In this document: in pieces, positions 40,135 to 51,305 of the stretch
Numbering within the stretch: position 1 is the first letter of the stretch
Layout: every line of letters starts with the position of its first letter
NCBI GenBank assembly: GCA_028564675.1
Contig: JAOVVO010000114.1
Location: forward strand, 1-64,000
Direction of reading: 5' to 3'
DNA: 64,000 bases
DNA from: Onchocerca lupi
Lineage: Eukaryota > Nematoda > Chromadorea > Rhabditida > Onchocercidae
Position numbers and translations under genes: made by a program
The notes under the pieces: model-generated
The model's input: the letters and a program-made list of their open reading frames with translations, nothing else
Told to the model about the DNA's origin: nothing
Database searches by the model: none

Positions 40135-43100
40135 TTAACGCGACGATGTCGAAAAACGGTCACGTACGCTACCTATTGCGTTCCATAGCGAGTCGCTCCA
40201 ACCCTGCAATAACAATCATTAGTACATATATTTCCGTTTGCATGCCATATAATTAAGTGATATGAAACATGAATGTCTCACATAGATGAAATATTTGAAA
40301 TATATTTTATATCAGCGAAACAAAACAGCAGTCCCGGATATATTATATATTATATATCAGCAAAACAAAACAGCACCACAACTCATTTAATGACTTTTAG
40401 GTCAAAAATTTGAATCGACAGTTACTAGACCAAAGTTTTTGGGCATCATGGATGATGATGATTTTAATGCTTGTAAAAAAACAGTAACTAACTTTCCCGT
40501 TCGATGGGGCTCGTCCACTAGCATGAGCATCGAGAACTTTCTGATATCGTAATTTGCATGCAGCTTCAATAGTTTTAGCCATTGGACCTGCGGACGGTTC
40601 CACATGAAACACATAGCACATAAAATTCTCTGATGATGTGCTCATTATAAACGCACAATGCCTGAAAAGTGAACATATTAGTTTGCTTGTTTTTGCTTTT
40701 TTGATAAGTTAATAAAAAACATGTTTTTGAATGAATTGTGTTCCCTACGACAAAACTATTCAGAATAAATTACTGTGCTTTCGCTATAACAGTCGAAAGT
40801 CGTGAGTGAGACAATGTTTCTGACGGTTCTGAGTACTGCACCTCATCTTACAATCATAATTCAGTACACAATATTGTGTATTCTTAATATCTTGGAAATT
40901 TTATTTCTTGAACACATATGACAAATAGCCACTAAAGTAGCTGCTGAAAAAAAAAAAAAAAAAAAAAAAAAACACTTATTCAATTCAGTGAGTTAATTGC
41001 ACTGCAAAAAAATTGATCAACACATAAAAATGTTATACAAATGGAAATGGATAAAACTTAATTTTTGGATTAAATCCATTGAAAAGGATGACTTACTTAA
41101 TATCCCGTCCAATTCCCAAGAATGATAAATACCGCACTCTACACTGAGCAATTTGATTACCGTTCACTTCTGTTATTATTATTGTTGATGGAGCTATGGA
41201 AACATTTGCTAATATCCACCTGTCTGGTCGAACCTATAAAAAACAAAACGTTCCTGTCTAATGAGTATCTAATAAAATTGATAAACTGTGAATATGTAAT
41301 AGAAATTCTAGTTTATGGCAGCAGGAAAATATATTAGCCATTACTTTGAGAGGGAATTTTTAATCCAGTAATCAATTTCTAAACTATTACGAAAATAAGC
41401 TTTTTCTCCAGTTCTCAGAAAGCCGTTGAATAATTAGAACATGTTACTATTTGATTCAAAAAGAATAAATGCTGATATTATTATAACAGCCCTAAACTAG
41501 AATTCCTGATGGAAATGAGTAGATTGACGAAATATATGAATGATGAATTGAATTTCTCATATATTTCCTTCTTTTTTTTTTCATATATTCCATATATTTC
41601 GTCAATCTATACCAAAAAAATGTATTATAACTTTCAGAATACGATTATTATTCCTTTATTATTCCTGTATTTGCTATGGAAGAACACATATATCACTAAC
41701 CTGTGATACAAGCCGATCGACTGCTTCGTTGAGAATTTCAATACCTGTGGCTCGAGGCACCTGTGTAACACCCAGAAAATGACATCGAATGGTCTTTTTT
41801 GGTTCTTCGATTGGAGTTGGTAAATATGTGTCTCCTGTAGATCATCAAATATATTGTTCTGTCTTTTTCCTTTTTCTTTTTTCTAAACCAAAAGAAATGA
41901 ATGAGTTTGAACTGACTTGCAATAAGCCTCCTTTCGCCATAATCCAAACAGCTAAGGCTATTCGGTCGTCGTTGAAGCATTAGCCGTTTGCAGATATCAC
42001 GTAATGTATTTGCAATGGTTCGTGCCGGTGTGTCGCAACGAAATACATGACACATAAAACGACGCGAACTTCGATCTCGTGCAACATATGCAAAATCTCT
42101 AAAATTTGCGATTCAATCCCCAAAAAAGTTTGTTGAATTCGGATATGCATATAAGCATGGAAAACAAAAAGTAATAATACAGAGATTGAGAGCATGAAAA
42201 GAAAGCATTATATCCAAGCACAATAATTGTAAAAATTAAAAAGATAAAACATGTAGAAAGAACTAACTCGTAGCCAGGATGTCTCATAGAGCAAAACTAT
42301 AATGAATAACTTGATCTGATTAATTTATATTGATTTCTATATTGCTAATGTATTTCTCTATTCCGTAGTATATTATTCAGGACAAAGTGGAAGACTACGA
42401 GGAATAACCCTTTAAAAAAAGAAAAAAGAAAAACTGAAGAAAATTAGACTCAAAAGGATACATCCTGGCTGCGATTGATTTTTATTGATTTTTTTTTTGC
42501 ACATTGATTTTTAAGAAATGGAAACTGAACCAGGCAATAAGAAGCGAATTAAAAGTCCAAACACTACTTAGAGGACAAGAAGCGTGCAAAATTACCTGTC
42601 ACTGAAGTGGTATTTAAAAAAAGACCTCATTAATAGAAAAATGGAATCAGATGACGATATTATTTGAACGGATTCAAATTATTTCTCATTGTGATTTGGC
42701 TCCAAAAGTTTCACTAATATTCAAAACAGAAAAATCTGGTTTTTTTTTGTTTTCAGCATTAGTGAAATCTTTACTTGTAAACTGTTATTCGGTAAGTAAA
42801 TGTTACCATTATAAATCGCTTAGAAATTTCAAAGCTCTGTGAACATGAAATAAGATCTAACTAATAACTTTCCCTGTATGCAACAAAACATCAATTGTTT
42901 CATCCCAGCTACGAGTCTTTCGTATACCATATCCTAGAGAATAAAGATGACTTACCGGCCATTATCACGTCCCACTCCCCAAACTCGAATATGCTGCATT
43001 CGTTCAGTATGCACTACAGACATCGTATCAGGATCAATCAATGTCAAATCACTGTCGTCTAATTGCATGATGAGTTCTCGACCCTGAAAATCATTCAATA

Positions 43101-46100
43101 TGCTCTTTTGAATCAAAAAAATATATTTAACAGGAAGTTTTTTAAACTAAAATTTGAAGATTACTTAAACAAATTTGAATTATGAATTTTTTTGGAAGCT
43201 AAAAGCTTTCTATTACTTACATCTCCCCATTTAGAAACATTATCCAGAATATCGTTTCGTCCTGTACTCAGATCCACAATAGCTCTGTTAACTGCTCGTG
43301 AACTTTTCTCAGGCGTTAAATCTTCTTCTGGAATTTCGGTCCAACCCAAAGAGCGGACTGCAAATCGAACCGGCTAAAAATGATAAAAATTTAATATGCT
43401 GAAACTGATTCAGTTTCTCTTAAGAACTAATTTTCTCAAAACAAATCTCTTAAACTTAACAGTCTTTGAAAATAACGAGAACAAATATAGCTTAGACAAA
43501 ATTAAAAATCTTGCATTTCCAAATTTTTTCAATAAATTTTTTCAAAGATCTAAACTGTATCAATGATTTAGCAATAATTCCATCTATAAACTGTTCTCAA
43601 TATAGTGATATCTCATAATATAATTCTCAATGATGAAAGGTGACGTGTATCCAATTTATTTCAGTTTCAGTACACTAAGACAATATCTTTCTCTCTTGTT
43701 ATAAAACAACAGGTCCATGTTTATATGACTAGTCTGAAATTCGAAACAATGACTAGTTGAAATTCACAACAAAAAAATCATTAAAATCCATATATATTGT
43801 TGAAGCAACGTTTCTTTTTAATTATAACTTTTATATTGACAAGTTAATAACCATAAGAAAATAAAAGTCCAGAACATGATTCGTTTCCGAAAACATTTAG
43901 CAAAAAAACCAACTTTGCCTGTAATATCATCATCATTGTCGCTAAAATCTTTATCGATAGATCGTTTTGTGGTAGTCTGTTTGAATGCATGCTCTTCAAT
44001 AATCGGCTGTTGTGCTGCGAGCTGCACAATTTGCTGGACAGGTGGTGATGTCGGAAATGCATCTGCCTGAGTTTCTTGATCACGGAACTCAGGTTGTGTA
44101 GACATTGGTACAATTGGTAATTCCGTATGCTGAAAAAAAAAAATTTTTTTTATAAATCTAACTTCATAAACATTTATCAAATATCATGAGGGAATACACT
44201 AGAGAGCTCTATTACATAATACTATATGAGAGATTCTTTGAATGAGATATCGATATGTCATAGTTGACTAGCATATGCAATAATGCTGGATGCTGGATAA
44301 TCTTGTCTTGGTTTAACATCATGAAACAGTCACACTTTCAAATAAGATGTGGAAGATTAGACTTTAGAAAAATAGAATTTTTGAGGAAATATGTCACCAT
44401 ATAAATATGCATCGAATATTTCTATTTTACAAAGTATAATATATGTTAACAGCAAATTAAGTATTGCAACAAATTGCTATATCTATACCGGAGGTTCTCT
44501 TTGAATTGTACCACTATCTACATGCCAGTAATATGAAAAACCGGATGGATCTGAAAAAAAATTAGCATTATCAATAACCGAATTAAAATTATAAAAATTA
44601 TATAACGTAGATGCAACTTACCAGTTTGCTTGAATTTAAAAAATGAAAATTCTTGTCATGAATCCTTTTAAGAAATGTTGGACTGATGTGAGATAAGATA
44701 AGATAAGGAGGCTAAATTCAAAACCATATAAAAAAAAAATGCACACATGCCTTCATGTCTTTCCCATCCAAATGGAAGTGGCTTTGCCGGTGGCGCATCA
44801 TCGACTCGCATTGGCCTGCTATATTGCACCTCGACATTTATTCCGCTATCATGACTATCTGGAGATAGCACTGCATCATTTATTATTTCTTCATCGATGA
44901 CATAATCAGTCTGTGGTAATGGCCTGAAATGAATGATTATGCAGCAAATTGGTATTATGTAAATATCTATTTTATGCATTAAAAATAAATGATGTATGAA
45001 AATGAAATGGGAGGTTTTTTTTTTCTTTCTTTTTTAATAGAATAAATAATGAAAACATGAAGTTAAAATATATTATGCATAACGGACACTGGCAGTAAGA
45101 GTTGTTCAATTGCATATGAAAGTTAGGAATTAGACAAAAAAGTAAACCGAAATACAGTAATCATTGCAATTCCTAAGTTCTTTCTATGATACCGCAGCAG
45201 GACAATATACTTCTCTCAAAACAATAAGGTGGAGAACTACGATAGACTAATCTAAGTTCAGAAATTAAACATATGATGTTTTATGTATTTTCATGTGCAA
45301 TGAAGACTCATAAAAACATTTTTCGTTTATTAAAAAATTAAAGTTCATTTTAAAAAAAGACATGAATTGCGGAAATTAAAGTTATTCTTTAAGCATCATA
45401 AGTCTGAAAATAAATCTAAGGACTACTTCTAACGTTATCAGTACAGCAAGATGTTTTATTTTCCCATATAGATAACAAACACTTCATTAATAGTATTTAT
45501 AGATTAAAAAGTAGGCCGGGATTAAAAATGGGAAGATTAGTTAATTTCAGTTGTTCTCTTTTGCAATATCGAAATAATTAGCAAAACTACTTAAGAAAGC
45601 TATTTTAAATGGTTTCACTGCTCCTCAAATCAGAGTGATGAGAAATATGGCTAAGTCATTAAATTAGCATCACAGTTATTGGCAAATATATCTCAGAATC
45701 TTTTGCTGTTTGAGATAATTAAAACGAAGGACAGCTGATGCAGGCACAAAAGTAACTTCAAGCTAATATAATTTAGAAACTTTGCTAGACGAACGGAATT
45801 ATCGAATGGAGAAATATAATTGGCCAGTCAATTGCTGCTTATTGATTTTATGGAAAATATAATAGAAGCATGTTCTATCTTCACTGTCAACTCTCGGCTT
45901 GTTCCATAAACGCAATTTCTGTTTCGGTGTGGACGACATATTTGCATATTTAGGAAAATCACAATATTCGACTTACTAACTAATCTGTTAACAAACCAAA
46001 TTTATTAAATTGACTCAACAAGCTTAGGCATCTAGATATTATATTCTAAGACTAATTAGCACTTCATCACTGGATATGATAATTACATAAAAAAACCTCC

Positions 46101-49100
46101 ACTTAACTAATGAGCACAAGAAACAATGGGACTCAATGAAAAAAAACCGAAAATGGACTAACTTGGGTGTTTCTTCCTCTCGAGGTCTTGCTTGATCTAA
46201 CTGCCAATAGAACGAATATGGATCACGATATTCGGTAACCACCGTAGTATCGCCGTGACGTTGAACGCGTACATTGTCACGTGAAGCAGCATCTATCGCA
46301 GCACGTGATTCGTGAAAATCATGCGCACTGTAATCAACAGACATATGAGCACTCTTCCCTCTAAGATATTTGTGATTTTGTTCAGTTTGCTCAGAATCCC
46401 TTGCTGCTTGTTGATGAATTCGTATCCGATGATTTTTTTCACCTGGAATTCATAATTTACTGCAGTATATAAAAGCAAACTTAGTTATGAGATTGATGCA
46501 AAATATTATTAGATGAATTAAGATGGAAGAATGATAGATAAGAAGCTTCGATCTGATTAATTAGTTTAAATTTAAAAGGAATGGATATTTGATGAATAAT
46601 AAACTGTTGGGAATCGGAGAAACGTCTCCAACAACATTGAATAAGTTGAAGGAATGTATCATCACGAACTTCCCGATAAATGATTTCTCCATGACAAGCT
46701 TGATCATACAACCACAAAGATGCCACGAAACCACTGCGAGAGTAGTGAACACGGTTGAAAATGAAACCATTTTCAGCCGATGTTTACATCTCCCCTGTAT
46801 CCGGATGTTCGGCTACTCTATACGTAAACCGAGCATCACAGTACGGATTACAGTTAAGCAATGCACGTGGATAATCTGGAAGGCATAACTTAGAAACCAT
46901 ATTGACAACGCAGCAATAGTAAAAGTAGCATTAATGGCTTCTTACACTACTGCTCGTGTCGTGTATTGTATTTTGCATTGAGGCGATGATAAATGCCCTA
47001 ATGCCGCCGGGATTTTTAAGGCCCAGCCACAATCTTCTTCCTGAAGATTGCTTCTTTCGTGCTTAGGCTTAGCGCACTCTGTAATACGAGTCAAGAAGAC
47101 AGGTATCAGAGTGATGGTTTCGTCGAAAGAAGCTGCCATGGAAGATGCAATAATTATGTATTTAGAATTTTTTCCATGATCTATGCATTTATTAAAAACT
47201 TCTTTACCTCTGATCTATGCATTTAGACTAACCTTGCTGCTGTTGCTCTTCTTTCGTATTCTCAAATTTTATCCTTCTGGAATCTGTTTGATGAGAATCT
47301 GTTGAACGTCGTTCTTTACCACCTTTATTGCTATATCGATGATGCTATAATACAACATGAACATTTATTTATATTTCATATTCATGACAAAGAAAACTGT
47401 TAAATGCTATATAATCGCATGCATATTGATAAGATAATAAACTAAAATGTTGTAATGTGAAATCGTGAGAAGAGTACCGATACAGATATATCAATCATTT
47501 AAAAATTATTCTAATACTAGTACAAATTTATATCAAATTAGAAATATTGGTACAAATATATAAATTGGAATAGAAAATATCCTTATATGATTGAGATATA
47601 TTAACCGAAGATATTGGTACAAATATAATGAAGATATCCTAATACTCGTATAGAATATTAGCAAATTTGAAATGTTCCAATGCTAATATAGGTATAGGAA
47701 CAAAGATAGAAGAAATCTTGATATATATCGATTTTTATACTAAATACTAATGACAGAATAGATTGATTAACAACTTTCTTATTTGCATCGTGAACCAATC
47801 ATCATTTGAAGTGAAAAATTAAACATTTAAAAGAAAAGAGAGAGAGAGAGAGAAAGGAAGAGATAGAGGGAGAAAAAATTTACGAATAATAAGGTAGAAA
47901 AGAGAAGGAACACTTTATATGAACGATGAGGTAGATGAGAAAAGAACACTTCATATGAACGATAAGTTTAGAAGAGAGAGTGTTACAGAATCCATAAATG
48001 ATAAGATAAGAGAGAGAGAAGAATGTTTTAAAATTTACAAGTGATAAGATGAACGAGAGAACGCTTTAGCATTTACGAATGATGATAAGATAGATGATGT
48101 GTATGTATAATGATAGTATTATTGCAATATGCAAGGGTAGAAAATGAAGTGTTATCAGCAGGTTATCGTATGATGATAAGCAAAGTTAGTTACGGAAATT
48201 AAGTAAGGATGACGTCAGCTACGTAACTTCATCCACTTCCTCTAATAATTGTAAATCCAACAAGATTGTTCTTAATTAGAAATATTCGTTTATTTATCTG
48301 AGATTTTAGCCTTTTAATTTACTTCTCTTTGCTTGCTCTCATTTAAGTAACAAATAATTAATCAAAGTTGTAAGTAATGACTAATGAATGTTAAAAGTAA
48401 ATAATCAACGTTACAAGTAAACAAATAAATAGCATTATGAGTAAAGTAAACAATCAATGTTATAAGTAAAAAGCCAGTGTTACAGTTGAATAGAGATAAA
48501 AAATTCGTTACATAAATAGACAACAAATCGATAGGCATTGAGGAAAAAAAAAGAAGTAGGAAAAGATTGAAAAGAAAAAAGACACCAGTCAAAGAGTAGT
48601 AGTAAGAAGAAAATGAAGTGGAACATGCATTTGGACATTTCGTGAAATCATCTTTCTCTATTAATCTAGGCTAGTCAAATATTGGCCGAGCTAAATATTA
48701 GCCTAGCTAAATGTTAGCCTACTCTAGATTATTCTCATCTCACTAGGCATCAATACCATTCCTTCATCAGCTATTCCAGCTCTATGACAGGCAAAATATC
48801 TGCTTGATTTATTTCATTTTCCGAAAAAAACTAAGAGAATTCTTCGTTGAGCAAGAAATATTTCTTTGCCTTGACATCGAAATAGGAGCTTATTCCCAGG
48901 ACAAATTCATTTTTCTTCCAATTCTCGGGAGAAATTGATCATTCAATTTTTTTTTCTTCCTTCTTCATTTAGCATATCAAACATTTTGAAAATTATTATT
49001 TTATCAACATATTGATTAATTATGATATTCCTTCATTTATTATTATCAGCAATACTCTAAAATGATACTAATCATATCAGTAAGTTTCTCCTTTGAAGAC

Positions 49101-49849
49101 TTTATTATATAAAATGAATAATATTCATTTGGTTAATGTTAATTAGAAATTGAAATGATTATTTATAGTTCATTTATTTTGCTAAAAAAGATACAATACA
49201 TGCATATATTTAATGCTATAGCTAATTTTCTTTTTCAATATCTTCCATAAATTTGGGATTAATTATCCAGAAGTGATATTACCGAAGTGAAAATTTTCAA
49301 TTTTCAATCATCACAACCTATTTCATCAACTTTTAACTTCAGTTTCACGTAACTGATTGAAACTTTCACGTAAAGTAACTTCCACTTATTATTCAGTAGA
49401 TAGAAAAACCAACCAGATATTAAAATAGTGATTTGATAAGATTTTGTTGCAAATAACTTACAAATATATCTTCCCATCCATCTGATGGTATAGTATTAGT
49501 AAGCGTGATAGTATCAGTTGAAGTTGGCCTAGTTGAAGAATTTGTTTCGGATAGCGTATCCACGTAATAATACTCTTCATGATCACGTTCTTCTATTTCA
49601 TGCCTAAGTAAAGTTTTGTACTCAATGAAAATAATCAGTTTGTGATAAAGAACTCAATGAAAATAATCAGCTTGTGATAAAGAAAAAGTAGTTGCCAGAT
49701 TGTTTTCTGTCTCGAACATTTTGTAAACATTGGCCAAGCATAATACATCTCCTATCTTACCTTTCCATTTTTCCATCATCGAAAATAGTTTCCTCAAATA
49801 TTCGTCTTGTTGATATGTGACCTTCTTTTGTTTTTGACTCGTTTGGCAT
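40135..49849 (-). CDS. feh-1: Fe65/FEH-1 adaptor: WW domain and two PTB domains, 681 aa, 14 exons
   Basis: Exons: 49849-49761, 49603-49462, 47344-47233, 46442-46163, 44923-44751, 44550-44489, 44129-43914, 43373-43221, 43083-42956, 42098-41917, 41834-41701, 41233-41097, 40661-40493 and 40203-40135; 2046 nt, all phases agree. Residues 1-250 are acidic and low-complexity. The WW domain is about 255-286 (LPFGWERHEDPSGFSYYWHV). PTB1 is about 359-515 (RFAVRSLGW, IRVWGVGRD, DFAYVARD, RFMCHVFRCD). PTB2 is about 525-655 (RCHFLGV, RWILANVSIAP, VRYLSFLGIGRDIK, FMCYVFHVEP, AACKLRYQKVLDA). The tail GWSDSLWNAIGSVRDR resembles the Fe65 C-terminus. Fe65 proteins bind the NPxY tail of the amyloid precursor (APL-1 in worms) through PTB2. 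The start at 49849 was chosen because only this frame splices in phase. One intron uses a GC donor. Confidence 0.92.
40309..40375. repeat. 22-bp direct repeat in the last feh-1 intron
   Basis: ATATCAGCGAAACAAAACAG (40309) and ATATCAGCAAAACAAAACAG (40354) differ at one base and flank a TATA-rich spacer. Confidence 0.75.
40947..40972. repeat. 26-A homopolymer in a feh-1 intron
   Basis: This is the longest pure A run noticed in the window. Similar runs occur at 52631-52654 (24) and 62362-62384 (23). No target-site duplication or transcript-like sequence was seen next to it, so a retroposed tail is not supported. Confidence 0.85.
44489..44923 (-). other. WW-domain exons of feh-1 joined across a GC-AG intron
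   Basis: Exon 44923-44751 ends CATGAAG and the intron begins gcatgt, not gt. The next exon starts after TTTTTCAG at 44550. Joining GAA-G to AT-CCA rebuilds an uninterrupted WW domain (GWERHEDPSG then YYWH). The nearest GT donor, 4 nt further on, would shift frame into a stop. The GC donor is therefore required by the protein. Confidence 0.85.
46560..47140 (-). pseudogene. Decayed coding block nested in feh-1 intron 3, family not recognised
   Basis: One minus-strand frame across this GC-richer block reads protein-like: GRRLWLGLKNPGG, then PRALLNCNPYCDARFTYRVA, EHPDTGE, GFIFNRVHYSRSGF and ASLWLYDQACHGEI. Four TAA stops lie in that same frame (47071-47069, 47065-47063, 46933-46931, 46786-46784). 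A different frame is open from 47139 to 46942 (MAASFDETITLIP...). It lies inside the intron between feh-1 exons 3 and 4 (47232-46443), on the same strand, and does not fit feh-1 phases. Best reading: an old intronless insertion broken by stops. A nested gene with tiny introns is less likely. Confidence 0.45.
47345..49461. other. feh-1 intron 2, repeat-rich, no exon seen
   Basis: About 2.1 kb. It contains degenerate repeats of ATTGGTACAAATATA (47510-47720), an AG microsatellite (47836-47853) followed by repeats of AACACTT(T/C)ATATGAACGAT (47905-47970), TAACGTTACAAGTAAA-type repeats (48361-48490) and a 16-bp tandem (48674-48721). Confidence 0.6.
48674..48721. repeat. 16-bp tandem repeat, three copies
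   Basis: Units GTCAAATATTGGCCGA, GCTAAATATTAGCCTA and GCTAAATGTTAGCCTA stand head to tail in a feh-1 intron. Confidence 0.8.
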
Positions 49850-50197
49850 GTTAGTTTTGAAATTGACATTTAAATTTTTATCTTTAGAAAGATTTTTTTT
49901 TAAATCATTTAGAAATTATTTATGTAAGCGTCTAGTATAGTAATGTTATGCTAAAAGCAATAATTAATTAATAAATTTTAATGATAAATGTTAGAGAAAG
50001 AAAATTTATGAAGTTAAATTGTGAGGCATTTTTCGAATTCAAACAATCGTGCAGTTATATCTACTGATTTTCAACATTGAGAAAAATGTATTTGTATGAA
50101 TTAATTCAAATATCATAAGCAAATAATGAAATGAAACTAGAAGACATACGAAAAGTTTGAAAAATAATCACATCTCCTTCAAAGACATTTTACTATC

Positions 50198-50287
50198 AAT
50201 AATTATTATCAATTATTCCTACCAGTAATTATCATTAATCATTCCTGTCAGTAATTATCATCAATTATTCCTATCAGTAATTATTAG
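50198..50287. repeat. 26-bp tandem repeat, three and a half copies
   Basis: Copies start at 50198, 50224 and 50250, with a partial one at 50276. The unit is close to AGTAATTATCATCAATTATT followed by CCTATC. Confidence 0.85.
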
Positions 50288-50716
50288 TACGTTCTACTAA
50301 ATGGAAATATACAACATTCTTTCTACACTAATATATATTGCACATATGCATATTTTATTGAAATTTAGAAAATTATTGTTTTTGGGAATCATACGTAATT
50401 AACCTTTGACCCAGAGATCCATTAATTTAATTCAACGATATTAAGATCATATTATTAATCATTATTACTTTCTAACAATAGTGATGCATTCGACCAAATT
50501 CTTACATAACAAAAGAAACGTGTATAATTCAATTCCGGATTATTTTTTCTCATTATCATTTTATCAATTTCAGTCTTTTCATTCTCTCATTCCGGTAATT
50601 ACTTTCATTTGATATAATTATCATAAGATATATCGATATAGTATCTCGCATCTTGGCTTCTTGGCTCTTTATTCAAATGAAAATGCATCAAATTTCATCT
50701 TTACTAATCGAATAGT

Positions 50717-50805
50717 AATAAAAGTGATGAAAATCATTAGCTATCAATTATTCATCATTGGATGATAGCGCTAATAAATATCCAATGATTTTCATCACCT
50801 TTATT
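50717..50805. repeat. Inverted repeat with 22-bp arms and nested inner stem
   Basis: The left arm AATAAAAGTGATGAAAATCATT (50717-50738) pairs with 50784-50805 (AATGATTTTCATCACCTTTA plus TT) with one mismatch. Inside it, GCTATCA (50740-50746) pairs with TGATAGC (50763-50769). The whole folds into one long hairpin of about 89 nt, which could be a miniature inverted-repeat element or a microRNA-precursor-like fold. Confidence 0.75.
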
Positions 50806-51110
50806 CCGATAAAGATTCAGTTAGCATTAGACGTAACTAGACGTGACGCATTAGACGTAACGTAATTTGATTAGTCCGTAATTCGTCATTTAGCGAGTAA
50901 TTTGTAATCTAAATGCGTTCCAATCATATCATCAATGTTGGAACGTAAATAGTAAAGGCATCCGTCATGTAATCATTTCAGAAATGATACGACGATAATT
51001 TTTCGCTATATAATATAAAATAAATAAATCGGAAATACTATAGTGAGAAAAAGTCGAACAATGACGGAAAATTTTGTGTTACTCTCGAAAAGTAAATAAA
51101 AAATGCATTT

Positions 51111-51305
51111 TCAATTATTTTTCAATCCATTCTCTCTTCTTCGCTTTAGTTTTCCTTTTTTTTTTCTTTTTTTTTTCTTTTTTTTTTGCACAGCTGAATC
51201 ATCCATAGTCTCTGTCAATCGTTTAACAAATTGTGGTGACATTTGATATTGTTCAAATGTTTTCATATTTTTGGAGAAAATATAAATAAACATTTCGTAA
51301 AACAA
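51111..51305 (-). CDS. Possible small Lys-rich protein or lone exon
   Basis: A 64-codon frame reads MKTFEQYQMSPQFVKRLTET and continues MDDSAVQ before a Lys/Arg block (KKKKKKRKKKGKLKRRR) and the stop. The first half looks protein-like and vaguely recalls the start of CHCH-type mitochondrial proteins (a Ser-Pro..Val..Arg-Leu pattern), but the match is weak. It lies 1.3 kb upstream of feh-1 on the same strand, and no splice donor links it to feh-1. The poly-Lys part may be chance translation of an A-rich tract. Confidence 0.22.
   Translation of the reverse strand: MFYEMFIYIFSKNMKTFEQYQMSPQFVKRLTETMDDSAVQKKKKKKRKKKGKLKRRRENGLKNN

Noticed and set aside
40947..40972. 26-A run as a retroposed poly(A) tail
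   Set aside because: It has no target-site duplication and no transcript-like body beside it. Long A/T runs are common throughout this window.
41789..41983. Plus-strand ORF of 64 codons
   Set aside because: It lies across the intron between and partly antisense to feh-1 PTB exons 10 and 11, whose frames and splice sites explain the sequence.
46589..46888. 99-codon plus-strand ORF
   Set aside because: It is antisense to the decayed block in the feh-1 intron. The minus-strand reading is more protein-like.
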